Shown piece by piece: positions 1 through 6,957 of a stretch of DNA of 64,000 bases (position 1 is its first letter; each line of letters opens with the position of its first letter). Where the stretch lies: the NCBI RefSeq assembly GCF_946222985.1, contig NZ_CAMIFY010000002.1:1-64000 (forward strand). The letters run 5' to 3'. The notes under the pieces are model-generated. The model ran no database searches. It saw nothing but the letters and a program-made list of their open reading frames with translations, and was not told the DNA's origin. This DNA is from an uncultured Corynebacterium sp. (GTDB taxonomy: Bacteria; Actinomycetota; Actinomycetes; Mycobacteriales; Mycobacteriaceae). A program made the position numbers and the translations under genes.

Positions 1-117
1 ACGCAGTCCTTCCAGGTCCTGTTCGGTGAGCACCATGGGCATGGCGCGACGCAACCGCCGCCAGCTGCGACGGTCGAACTCCACGTACGGCGTGTAGTCG
101 CCGGCATGTCTGCTCAC
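1..117 (-). CDS. coaA: Type I pantothenate kinase, N-terminal fragment
   Basis: Reading leftward from a GTG at 117 gives 39 codons, beginning VSRHAGDYTPYVEFDRRSW and running to TEQDLEGLR at the window edge. The YVEFDRRSWRRLR and LTEQDLEGLRG-type segments match the N-terminus of actinobacterial CoaA, which phosphorylates pantothenate at the first step of coenzyme A synthesis. The gene is cut by the window edge, so its P-loop is not visible. It is divergent from glyA, an arrangement known in corynebacteria. The start is a guess; no in-frame ATG lies nearby. Confidence 0.8.
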   Translation of the reverse strand, partial: MSRHAGDYTPYVEFDRRSWRRLRRAMPMVLTEQDLEGLR

Positions 118-269
118 AACTGCTGATTGTGGCAGGTCTGCACGTGGTAGGGGGCGCGAGGGTCGATGGCACTAAGGTAGATGGCGACGAGGACGACGAC
201 AACGCCATGTCGAGCCGTCGCCCGACACGATTTCGTCCACGGTGACAAGCCCACGCGCGAGGAGCAAAC

Positions 270-1568
270 ATGACCGACCCGAACACCGACGTGTTCTCCG
301 CCTCCCTGTCCGAACTGGATCCGGAGGTCGCCGAGGCGATGGCCGGGGAGCTGGCCCGTCAGCGGGACACGCTCGAGATGATCGCGTCGGAGAACTTCGT
401 CCCTCGTTCTGTGCTGCAGGCACAGGGTTCGGTGCTGACCAACAAGTACGCCGAGGGCTACCCGGGCCGCCGCTACTACGGCGGCTGCGAAAACGTCGAC
501 GTCGTCGAGGACCTGGCCCGCGATCGCGCCAAGGAGCTCTTCGGCGCGGAGTTCGCCAACGTCCAGCCGCACGCCGGCGCCCAGGCCAACGCCGCGGTGC
601 TGCACGCGCTGATCAACGCCGGCGACAAGATCCTCGGTCTGGACCTGGCCCACGGCGGTCACCTGACCCACGGCATGAAGCTGAACTTCTCGGGCAAGCT
701 CTACGAGGTCGCCGCCTACGGCGTCGATCCCGAGACGATGCGCATCGACATGGACAAGGTCCGCGAGCAGGCGCTGGCCGAGAAGCCCGACGTCATCATC
801 GCCGGTTGGTCGGCCTACCCGCGCCACCTCGACTTCGACGCGTTCCGCTCCATCGCCGACGAGGTCGGCGCGAAGCTGTGGACGGACATGGCCCACTTCG
901 CCGGTCTCGTCGCCGCGGGCCTGCACCCGTCGCCGGTCGCCGCCTCCGACGTGGTGTCGACCACCGTGCACAAGACCCTCGGCGGCCCCCGTTCCGGCAT
1001 GATCCTGGCCAAGCAGGACTACGCCAAGAAGCTCAACTCCGCCGTCTTCCCGGGCCAGCAGGGCGGGCCGCTCATGCACGCCGTCGCCGCCAAGGCCGTC
1101 GCGCTGAAGATCGCCGGCACCGAGCAGTTCAAGGAGCGCCAGGAGCGCACCCTGACCGGCGCGCGCCTGCTGGCCGAGCGCCTCACCGCCGCCGACTGCA
1201 AAGACGCCGGCGTCGACGTGCTCACCGGCGGCACCGACGTCCACCTGGTGCTCGCCGACCTGCGCAACTCGCAGCTCAACGGCCAGGAGGGCGAGGACCT
1301 GCTCCACGAGGTCGGCATCACCGTCAACCGCAACGCCGTGCCCTTCGACCCGCGCCCGCCGATGGTCACCTCCGGCCTGCGCATCGGCACCCCGGCCCTG
1401 GCCACCCGCGGTTTCGACGAGAAGGCGTTCGGCGAGGTCGCCGACATCATCGGCACCGCCCTGGCCGCCGGCAAGAACGCCGACACCGCGGCGCTGCGCG
1501 CCCGCGTGGCGAAGCTCGCCGAGGACTTCCCGCTGTACGAGGGCCTCGAGGACTGGACCATCGTCTAA
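270..1568 (+). CDS. glyA: Serine hydroxymethyltransferase
   Basis: A 432-residue, full-length SHMT. It interconverts serine plus tetrahydrofolate with glycine plus 5,10-methylene-tetrahydrofolate in the cytosol, supplying one-carbon units. The PLP lysine is K235 in the STTVHKTLGGPR motif; the N-terminal EMIASENFVP and YAEGYPGRRYYGG substrate-site motifs and HAGAQAN are intact. GAGGAG lies 7 nt before the ATG, so this gene is leadered, unlike many neighbours. It is divergent from coaA and followed 40 nt later by the enoyl-CoA hydratase gene, which has its own -10 box. Confidence 0.98.
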   Translation: MTDPNTDVFSASLSELDPEVAEAMAGELARQRDTLEMIASENFVPRSVLQAQGSVLTNKYAEGYPGRRYYGGCENVDVVEDLARDRAKELFGAEFANVQPHAGAQANAAVLHALINAGDKILGLDLAHGGHLTHGMKLNFSGKLYEVAAYGVDPETMRIDMDKVREQALAEKPDVIIAGWSAYPRHLDFDAFRSIADEVGAKLWTDMAHFAGLVAAGLHPSPVAASDVVSTTVHKTLGGPRSGMILAKQDYAKKLNSAVFPGQQGGPLMHAVAAKAVALKIAGTEQFKERQERTLTGARLLAERLTAADCKDAGVDVLTGGTDVHLVLADLRNSQLNGQEGEDLLHEVGITVNRNAVPFDPRPPMVTSGLRIGTPALATRGFDEKAFGEVADIIGTALAAGKNADTAALRARVAKLAEDFPLYEGLEDWTIV

Positions 1569-1596
1569 ACCGGCCCGATCGGGGCAGGGGCCCCGG

Positions 1597-1602
1597 TAGC
1601 CT
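1597..1602 (+). promoter_or_regulatory. -10 box of a leaderless promoter (1609 gene)
   Basis: TAGCCT followed by six bases and then the ATG at 1609. It fits the TANNNT spacing seen at many genes here and implies transcription starting at the start codon, separate from glyA. Confidence 0.6.
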
Positions 1603-1608
1603 GGGGAC

Positions 1609-2403
1609 ATGAGATTCGTTTCCGTCACCCGCGACGCCGGCCTGCTGACCATCGCCATCGACCGCCCGGAGGGCCACAATTCGCTCAACCGGGAGCTGCG
1701 GCTCGAGCTGCGCGACGCGTTCGAGTCCGCCGCGCGGTCCTGCGAGCCGGGCGCCGAAGGCGGTTCCGTCCGTGCGGTGCTGCTCAAGGGCGGCAAGAAG
1801 GTGTTCTGCACGGGGCAGGACCTCAAGGAACACTTGACCGAGATGACCGAGCCGTCGGCGATGGACAAGGTCGACACCGAGTACAACCCGATGATCGCCG
1901 CGCTCGCGTCGATCCCCGTGCCCGTGGTCGCCGCCGTCAACGGAGCGGCCGCCGGCGCGGGCTGGTCGCTGGCGCTCAACTGCGATTTCCGCGTCGCCGC
2001 GTCGACCGCGTCGTTCAAGGCGGCGTTCCCGTCGATCGGCCTGGCCACCGACTGCGGCATCAGCTACCTGCTGCCGCAGCTCGTCGGCCCGGCCAAGGCC
2101 CTGCAGCTGCTCTACGAGGACAAGCCCCTCACCGCGCCCGCCGCCCTCGAGCTGGGGCTCGTCACCGAGGTGGTCGACGGCGACGACGCCGATGAGACGG
2201 CCGAGGCCTTCGCCCGGAAGCTCGCGTCGGGCCCGACCGGGTCGTACCGGGAGATCAAGGCGCTCATGCGCGACACCTCCGCACTGCTGGCCATCGCCGA
2301 TCGCGAGTCCGGGGCGCAGAAGCGCCTGGTGGTCACCGAGGATCACAAGGAAGCCGTCGACGCCTTCCTGAACAAGCGCGCCCCGGAGTTCACGGGGCAA
2401 TAG
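1609..2403 (+). CDS. Enoyl-CoA hydratase/isomerase family protein, PaaG-like
   Basis: A 264-residue crotonase-fold protein acting on acyl-CoA thioesters. The oxyanion-hole segments are visible: VFCTGQDLKE (G69-Q70-D71) and NGAAAGAGWSLAL (N111-W119). D148 in GLATDCGISYLLP sits where PaaG-type isomerases (1,2-epoxyphenylacetyl-CoA isomerase) carry their catalytic Asp, and the GQDLKE motif also resembles PaaG more than FadB hydratases. No paa genes are nearby, so the substrate is not determined by context. A short insert (residues about 44-52, rich in Gly/Glu/Ala) precedes the core beta strand. The alternative is a generic enoyl-CoA hydratase. Confidence 0.85.
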   Translation: MRFVSVTRDAGLLTIAIDRPEGHNSLNRELRLELRDAFESAARSCEPGAEGGSVRAVLLKGGKKVFCTGQDLKEHLTEMTEPSAMDKVDTEYNPMIAALASIPVPVVAAVNGAAAGAGWSLALNCDFRVAASTASFKAAFPSIGLATDCGISYLLPQLVGPAKALQLLYEDKPLTAPAALELGLVTEVVDGDDADETAEAFARKLASGPTGSYREIKALMRDTSALLAIADRESGAQKRLVVTEDHKEAVDAFLNKRAPEFTGQ

Positions 2404-2469
2404 CCGGGCAGTGGTCGAGGACTAGTCGGGGACTAGCCGGGGAGTGGCCGGAGAATAACCGGGGCGGAA

Positions 2470-3048
2470 TCAGGCGGCGCAGGCGCCGTCGCAACCGTCC
2501 TCGCCGCAGGGATTGCGGCGCCACGCCCAAAGGACAGCGCCGGCCAACGCGACGAGGGAGACGGCCGCGAGGAACGGCTGCAGCGGCTGCCAGAATCCCA
2601 GCGCTCCCGAAGTGCCCAGCACCATGAGAATCACCTTGTTGCACACCGGGCACGCCACGGCGAACATGGCCAGGCCCGCGCCGCCGATCGCCGGGGCGGA
2701 CTTCTCCGAACCCGGGCGCTGAAGGCCGAAGTACAGACCCGTCAAGACAGACGTCGCGACGAGGACCGGAAGCTCCCACGGGCGCACCGGAACGTCCCGG
2801 CCGAAGATCGGGTTGGCGATGATGTCCGTGGGCAGGCCGATGACGAGGAACGTCGCCAACGCCGCGCCGATTGCGACGAGCACGCGGAACGCGCGTCCGC
2901 CGACCATGAACGTCGCCGGCGTTGATGCGGGGGCCGTGGCCGGTGCAGATGCCGCGGCGGGATCCGAGGCCGAAACGGCGGAGGCAGCGGCGGGGGAGGC
3001 GTCGCCCGTGACTTTGGTTGCACCATCGGTCGGCGTCGAAATCGGCAT
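2470..3048 (-). CDS. Membrane protein with CPVCNK motif and Cys-rich tail
   Basis: The preferred start is the ATG at 3048 (MPISTPTDGA), giving 192 residues. An upstream in-frame start at 3093 exists, but it lies at the foot of the hairpin at 3094-3132 that appears to end the upstream gene. After an Ala/Thr/Pro-rich cytosolic segment come four predicted hydrophobic segments. One contains ACPVCNKVILMVLGTSGA, a two-cysteine motif inside or beside a membrane helix, recognisable in a family of uncharacterised actinobacterial membrane proteins. The protein ends NPCGEDGCDGACAA, adding three cysteines. Redox or metal handling is plausible but unproven. It is convergent with the 1609 gene. Confidence 0.75.
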   Translation of the reverse strand: MPISTPTDGATKVTGDASPAAASAVSASDPAAASAPATAPASTPATFMVGGRAFRVLVAIGAALATFLVIGLPTDIIANPIFGRDVPVRPWELPVLVATSVLTGLYFGLQRPGSEKSAPAIGGAGLAMFAVACPVCNKVILMVLGTSGALGFWQPLQPFLAAVSLVALAGAVLWAWRRNPCGEDGCDGACAA

Positions 3049-3093
3049 GCCCCCGAGGGTACAGCCGCGCCCGCCCACGACGAATCCGCCCAC

Positions 3094-3132
3094 GACGAAG
3101 GCCCGCTCCCACGTGGGGAACGGGCCGTCGTC
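3094..3132 (-). terminator. Hairpin terminator-like, end of acyl-CoA dehydrogenase unit
   Basis: An inverted repeat with GGCCCG / CGGGCC arms and a second inner palindrome CCCACGTGGG. It lies just past the acyl-CoA dehydrogenase stop, on the minus strand. No long T-run follows, only TTCGTC. Confidence 0.5.
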
Positions 3133-3165
3133 AAGCGAAATCGCGCCAGGGGCGCGGAGCGGAAA

Positions 3166-4338
3166 CTACGCGGCGCCGCCCTTGGCGATGCGGCGGGAGA
3201 TGATTTCCTTCATGATCTCGTTGGTGCCGCCGTAGATGGTCTGCACCTTGACGTCGAGGTAATGCGTGGAAATCGGGTACTCCAGCATGAAGCCGTAGCC
3301 GCCGAACATCTGCAGGCAGCGGGTGACGATGTCCTGCTGCTCCTCGGTGGTCCAGAACTTCGCCATCGACGCGGCGGTCTCGTCGAGCTTGCCGTCGTTG
3401 TGGGCAAGGACGGCCTGGTCGACGAAGGCCTGCAGCGCGGTGACGCGGGAGGCGATGTCGGCGAGGTAGTGGCCGTGGACCTGGTGCTGGATCAGCGGCT
3501 TGCCGAAGGTCTCGCGCTCCTGGGCGTAGTTGTAGGCCAGGGTCCAGGCGCGGCGGGAGGCGGCGACGGAGCCGACGGCCAGCGTCAGGCGCTCGTGGGC
3601 CAGGTTGGTGCGCAGGTAACCGAAGGCCGCACCCTCCTCGCCGAGGAGGTTGCCGGCCGGGACGCGGACGTTGTCGAAGTGAAGCTCCGCGGTGTCCTGG
3701 GCCTTCAGGCCGACCTTCTTCAGCGGGCCGGTCTTGGAGTAGCCCTCGAGGGAGGAGTCGACGACGAACATCGACACGCCCGCGCGGCCCTTCGACGGAT
3801 CCGTGATCGCCGCGACGAGCGCGAAGTCGGAGAGAATGCCGTTGGAGATGAAGGTCTTGGAGCCGTTGAGGATCCAGTCGTCGCCGTCGCGCTTGGCGAA
3901 GGTGCGGATGCCCGCCAGGTCGGAGCCGGCGCCCGGCTCGGTCATGGCCAGGCAGCCGATGAGATCGCCGGCGTTCATCGGGGCGAGGTACTTCTGCTTG
4001 AGCTCCTCGGAGGCGAACTTGGCCAGGTAGGGGGCCACGAGGTCGTTGAGGGTGCCGAAGGACACGACGATGGAACCGCAGTCGGACTGCGTGAGCTCCT
4101 CGTTGAGGACCTGGTTGTAGCGGAAGTCCATCTCGCCGCCGCCGCCGTACTCCTCCGGAGTCGACATGCCGATCAGGCCCAGCTCGCCGGCCTTCTTGAA
4201 CACCTCGCGGTCGGGCATCCCGGCCTCGTGCCAACGCTCGACGTTGGGGGTGATCTCCTTTTCGACGAAGCCGCGGACCATCTCGCGGAACATGTCGTGC
4301 TCTTCGTTGAAGTGAGTGCGGGGCAGGAAATCCTTCAT
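3166..4338 (-). CDS. Acyl-CoA dehydrogenase, long-chain/isovaleryl type
   Basis: 390 residues from the ATG at 4338, which has GAGGAGA 10 nt upstream; the reading frame stays open further upstream, but that part looks non-coding. FAD-dependent alpha,beta-dehydrogenation of acyl-CoA. The family signatures CLAMTEPGAGSD and QMFGGYGFMLEYP are present. The C-terminal motif reads IYGGTNEIMKEI: the Glu that is the catalytic base in SCAD/MCAD (YEGT) is Gly370 here. As in mammalian LCAD, whose motif is nearly the same, the base is probably the Glu in NLAHERLTL (E249). Transcription probably starts near a CATAAT box at 4441-4446. Confidence 0.93.
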   Translation of the reverse strand: MKDFLPRTHFNEEHDMFREMVRGFVEKEITPNVERWHEAGMPDREVFKKAGELGLIGMSTPEEYGGGGEMDFRYNQVLNEELTQSDCGSIVVSFGTLNDLVAPYLAKFASEELKQKYLAPMNAGDLIGCLAMTEPGAGSDLAGIRTFAKRDGDDWILNGSKTFISNGILSDFALVAAITDPSKGRAGVSMFVVDSSLEGYSKTGPLKKVGLKAQDTAELHFDNVRVPAGNLLGEEGAAFGYLRTNLAHERLTLAVGSVAASRRAWTLAYNYAQERETFGKPLIQHQVHGHYLADIASRVTALQAFVDQAVLAHNDGKLDETAASMAKFWTTEEQQDIVTRCLQMFGGYGFMLEYPISTHYLDVKVQTIYGGTNEIMKEIISRRIAKGGAA

Positions 4339-4645
4339 GGGGGACGTCTCCTCGTTGTTCGGGTGGGAGGGGAGGGGCCGGTGGTGGATGTCGCGGGGCG
4401 ACGCATCCGGGGTCCGGCCGCCGGTATGTCTGTCCCCACCATTATGCATAAATATGTGACGGACGCCACCAAAACGGCCCGCGATGCCCCCGAATCGGCG
4501 TGATGCCGGGCGGATGCTGGGCTTCGCGGGCGGGGGTCGGGGCGGGTGATCAGGGGTGTCGCCGTCACTTTTGGCGCCGAACATGCAGGTCGAGTTGCTT
4601 TTCGACGGCCCCGGTTCACCCCCGCTCCGATGTTTCGGCCCTGAC

Positions 4646-4664
4646 TTAGGGTTGCCTAAAGAAA
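4646..4664 (+). promoter_or_regulatory. DtxR-like iron box
   Basis: TTAGG-GTTG-CCTAA, with symmetric arms, matches about 14 of 19 positions of the corynebacterial DtxR consensus. A further AGG-CGTG-CCT lies 16 bp downstream, one and a half helical turns away. No iron gene is adjacent. The minus-strand target would be the acyl-CoA dehydrogenase 308 nt away; the plus-strand target would be the short unit ending at 4895. Confidence 0.45.
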
Positions 4665-4725
4665 GGCGTGCCTACCTGGGTCTTCGGCGGGCGCCGGAAA
4701 GGCCCGTCGGCGGGCCCGCGGGGGT

Positions 4726-4755
4726 GATTAACGAAAGGATTTCGTTGTGTTAATC
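4726..4755. promoter_or_regulatory. 30-bp nested palindrome, putative operator
   Basis: Outer arms GATTAAC / GTTAATC are perfect; inside them AACGAAA / TTTCGTT are also complementary. Its AT content is far above the surroundings. It resembles a dimeric repressor operator and lies 21 bp before a TATCGT -10-like box. Confidence 0.5.
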
Positions 4756-4790
4756 GCGTCGTCGCAGGTCGGCGTTTATCGTGGCCCGCA

Positions 4791-4826
4791 GTGGTCGACG
4801 GCCACGACAGTCACGACAGTCAGTAA
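4791..4826 (+). CDS. Possible leaderless micro-ORF (11 residues)
   Basis: GTG start eight bases after TATCGT (4777-4782), encoding 11 residues with a repeated HDS pair (VVDGHDSHDSQ) and then TAA. It would sit between the palindrome and the terminator. There is no family match and the length is too short for coding statistics; the transcript could equally be non-coding. Confidence 0.2.
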   Translation: MVDGHDSHDSQ

Positions 4827-4852
4827 CGCAACCTCCAATTGCACACGAAAAG

Positions 4853-4895
4853 CGAGGCGGCCATCCCTTGGAACAGGATGGCCGCCTCGTTTTTT
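4853..4895 (+). terminator. Strong intrinsic terminator, probably bidirectional
   Basis: A perfect 14-bp stem (CGAGGCGGCCATCC and its complement) with a 9-nt loop, followed by TTTTTT on the plus strand and by C-TTTT on the minus strand. The better T-run faces plus, where no protein gene ends; on the minus strand it follows the hydrolase stop at 4907. Confidence 0.85.
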
Positions 4896-4906
4896 GCGTT
4901 GACCGG

Positions 4907-5710
4907 CTACCGCGGTGCGCCGCTCCAGATCATGGCGAGCAGGCGGTTGACGGGCTCCGGCTTCTCCACGTTGACCAGGTGCTTGGCGGGGGAAATGGTC
5001 GTCAGCGGGGCGTCGGGGATTGAATCGTGCAGCGAGGCGACGACCTCGAGCGGCGTCGACGTGTCCTGCTCGCCTGCGATGACCCACGCGTCGACGGCGA
5101 CGTCGCCGAGCCGATCGCGGGAGTCGAAGCCGGCGATGGCGTGGCAGCAGCCCGCGTAGCCCTCGTCGGAGGTGGCGCGGATGCCGTCGGCGAAGCGCCG
5201 CGGCAGCTCGGGGTTCGACTCGAAGCACTCGTCGGTGAACCAGTTGGCCACGACGGTCTCCGCGAGGGCTTCGGTGCCCTCCGCGCGGACCTTGTCGGCC
5301 TTGTCCAGCCACGCGTCGGATTCGCCGAACTTCGGGGCGGTGGAGATCAGCGTCAGCGACTCCAGCCGTTCCGGGTGCTCGAGGGCGAGGGTCTGGGCGA
5401 CGGCGCCGCCCAGCGACAGCCCGACGACGTGGGCGCGGTCGACGCCGAGGGAATCCATCAGCGCCAGCACGTCGCCGGCCAGGTCGCCCATGGCGTACTC
5501 GCCGGCCGGAGCCGGGGACTCGCCGTGGCCGCGCAGGTCGGCGGTGATGATGCGGAACCGGTCCGACAACGCCTCGACCTGCGGCGACCACATGGAGCGG
5601 TCGGCGCCGAGCGAGCCGAGGAGGATCGCGGTCGGCGCGTCGGCTGGGCCGAAGGAGTCGTGGGCCAGGGCGACGGGCGCGGAGACGTCGGTGCCGTCGG
5701 CGGAGGTCAT
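4907..5710 (-). CDS. Alpha/beta hydrolase, 3-oxoadipate enol-lactonase-like
   Basis: 267 residues from the ATG at 5710. The nucleophile elbow is VVGLSLGGAVAQ, the acid probably the Asp in VIAGEQDTSTP, and the His lies in PAKHLVNVEKP. The strand order and LGSLGADRSMW / DLRGHGESPAP segments resemble PcaD (3-oxoadipate enol-lactone hydrolysis), but no other catechol or protocatechuate genes are present, so PcaD is only the nearest family. Its ATGA overlaps the stop of the DUF5997 gene, so the two are translationally coupled. Confidence 0.85.
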   Translation of the reverse strand: MTSADGTDVSAPVALAHDSFGPADAPTAILLGSLGADRSMWSPQVEALSDRFRIITADLRGHGESPAPAGEYAMGDLAGDVLALMDSLGVDRAHVVGLSLGGAVAQTLALEHPERLESLTLISTAPKFGESDAWLDKADKVRAEGTEALAETVVANWFTDECFESNPELPRRFADGIRATSDEGYAGCCHAIAGFDSRDRLGDVAVDAWVIAGEQDTSTPLEVVASLHDSIPDAPLTTISPAKHLVNVEKPEPVNRLLAMIWSGAPR

Positions 5711-6054
5711 TCCGCGCCCCCGTCCTCCCGCTCGGTGGCTTCGGCACGCTGCTCGGCCAGCGAGGTCCGCGCCGCGCGCAGCCACTCCGGCTGATCGGCG
5801 AGCAGGGCCTTGATGTCGTCGGTCGTCAGCGGCTTGTCCATGTCGTTGGCCTTGAGGGCCGTGATGGTGATGCCCAGTCGCCGCGCCACTTCGGGCCGCG
5901 GGTGCGGGCCTGTGCGGCGCAGTTCGGCGAGCCACTCCGGGGGATTGTGCTGCAGTTCGACGAACTGGTCGTGGCTCAAGTCCGACTGCTGGAATTCTTC
6001 GGGGGTCGCGGGCAGGTAGACGCCCAGTTTCTTGGCCGCGGTCAGGGGTTTCAT
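5707..6054 (-). CDS. DUF5997 family protein
   Basis: 115 residues from the ATG at 6054 (MKPLTAAKKLGVYLPATPEEF). The conserved start MKP-TAAKKLGVYLPATP and the block PPEWLAELRRTGPHPRPEVARRLGITI identify the actinobacterial DUF5997 family, whose function is unknown. The frame extends to 6129, but a TACCGT box seven bases before 6054 supports a leaderless start there. It is divergent from the LysR-type domain gene with only 37 bp between start codons, and coupled to the hydrolase by a 4-nt overlap. Confidence 0.85.
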   Translation of the reverse strand: MKPLTAAKKLGVYLPATPEEFQQSDLSHDQFVELQHNPPEWLAELRRTGPHPRPEVARRLGITITALKANDMDKPLTTDDIKALLADQPEWLRAARTSLAEQRAEATEREDGGAE

Positions 6055-6061
6055 GCGCCCC

Positions 6062-6067
6062 ACGGTA
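6062..6067 (-). promoter_or_regulatory. -10 box of DUF5997 gene (leaderless)
   Basis: TACCGT on the minus strand, seven bases before the ATG at 6054. It lies back to back with the plus-strand box at 6079-6084, so the two promoters share a 23-bp core. Confidence 0.55.
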
Positions 6068-6078
6068 GCACCGGGCGA

Positions 6079-6084
6079 TACGAT
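6079..6084 (+). promoter_or_regulatory. -10 box of LysR-domain gene (leaderless)
   Basis: TACGAT, seven bases before the ATG at 6092. It decides for 6092 over the in-frame ATG at 6083, which overlaps the box. Confidence 0.5.
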
Positions 6085-6091
6085 GGCCACC

Positions 6092-6901
6092 ATGTCGACC
6101 GAGCCCGCCGTCCCCGCCGAGGCGACCACCGATCCGGAGGTCCCCGACGACGCGGCGCGTACGTTGCGCGTCGCGTTCGTGCCGGGCGCGATGCCGGAGA
6201 AGTGGTTCCGCCGCTACCGGGAGCGCACGGGGCTGCGCCTGACGTCGTTTTCGGCCGATGACCCGGTCCTCGAGGTCGCCGCCGGCCGCGCTGACATGGC
6301 CCTGGCGCGCGATCCCGAACCCGACGACGCGTTGCACCGGATTCGGCTCTACGACGAAGCGCCGGGCGTCGCGGTGGCCAAGGATCACGTGCTGTCCCTG
6401 GTCAAGGACGGCGACGTCGTCGATCGCGCCGATCTCGACGGCGAGACGGTGTTGCACGATTCCGTCGATCCGTCCCAGGTGCGCGACATGCTCCAGGTCG
6501 TGGCCACCGGCGCCGGCATCGCGCTGGCGCCGCGGCCGCTGCTGCGCGGACTCAACGTGCGGGGCACCACCCATCGCGAGATCGCGCCGGAGCCGGGCGC
6601 CGAGCCGACGACGTTGTGGTTGACCTGGCCGAAGGCCGGCGACGACGAGCTGACGCAGGAGTTGGCCGGCATCGTGCGCGGCCGCAGGGAAGGATCCCGG
6701 CGCTCCGCCCTCAACGAGGAGGAGCCGCCGAAGAAGCTGAGCGCGCGCGAGAAGACGTTGGCGAAGCAGGCCCGTCGTGAAGCAAAGAATCGTGCGGCCA
6801 AGGGAACGGCCAAGGCAACGGCGAAAGGAACGGCCAAGGGCACCGGCAAGAACGGAAAGAGCGGCAAGAACGGCCCGCGCAAGCCCAAGCGTCGCCGCTG
6901 A
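6092..6901 (+). CDS. LysR-type substrate-binding domain protein without HTH
   Basis: 269 residues from the ATG at 6092. After a short Ala/Glu/Pro-rich lead, RTLRVAFVPGAMPEKWFRRYRER begins a periplasmic-binding-protein-like effector domain of the LysR type; the block TGAGIALAPRPLLRGL is the family's usual second-lobe motif. The N-terminal winged helix-turn-helix is absent. The last 60 residues form a Lys/Ala/Gly/Thr tail (repeated AKGTAK, ending RKPKRRR), a basic tail like those of actinobacterial nucleic-acid-binding proteins. It is paired divergently with DUF5997. It may sense a ligand and bind DNA or RNA through the tail; this is inference. Confidence 0.75.
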   Translation: MSTEPAVPAEATTDPEVPDDAARTLRVAFVPGAMPEKWFRRYRERTGLRLTSFSADDPVLEVAAGRADMALARDPEPDDALHRIRLYDEAPGVAVAKDHVLSLVKDGDVVDRADLDGETVLHDSVDPSQVRDMLQVVATGAGIALAPRPLLRGLNVRGTTHREIAPEPGAEPTTLWLTWPKAGDDELTQELAGIVRGRREGSRRSALNEEEPPKKLSAREKTLAKQARREAKNRAAKGTAKATAKGTAKGTGKNGKSGKNGPRKPKRRR

Positions 6902-6957
6902 GCGCGGTTTTCCCCGATTCATTCGACGCGGGCGACCAAATCCGACAGACTGGACCC

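Larger units (their letters stand above)
4339..4906. other. Gene-poor island with regulatory sites
   Basis: 568 nt with no convincing protein gene. From left to right it holds the acyl-CoA dehydrogenase leader with a CATAAT -10 candidate (minus strand, 4441-4446), a DtxR-like box (4646-4664) with a second AGG-N4-CCT pair at 4664-4673, a perfect-armed palindrome (4726-4755), a TATCGT -10-like box (4777-4782, plus strand), a 12-codon ORF (4791-4826) and a strong terminator (4853-4895). The order reads like a small plus-strand transcription unit. Confidence 0.5.

Noticed and set aside
114..2060. A 648-codon open frame on the minus strand across glyA and the enoyl-CoA hydratase gene
   Set aside because: It is the antisense shadow expected at this GC content; its product is Arg/Gly/Val low complexity, while the plus-strand genes have complete family motifs.
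4339..4584. N-terminal extension of the acyl-CoA dehydrogenase to 4584
   Set aside because: The extension is Pro/Arg/Gly-rich, contains the likely promoter, and the ATG at 4338 has a good ribosome-binding site and starts where the family starts.
4907..6901. Beta-ketoadipate pathway cluster on the strength of the PcaD-like hydrolase
   Set aside because: No pcaB, pcaC, catA or related genes are nearby; the LysR-type neighbour lacks its DNA-binding domain, so it is not a classical pathway regulator.
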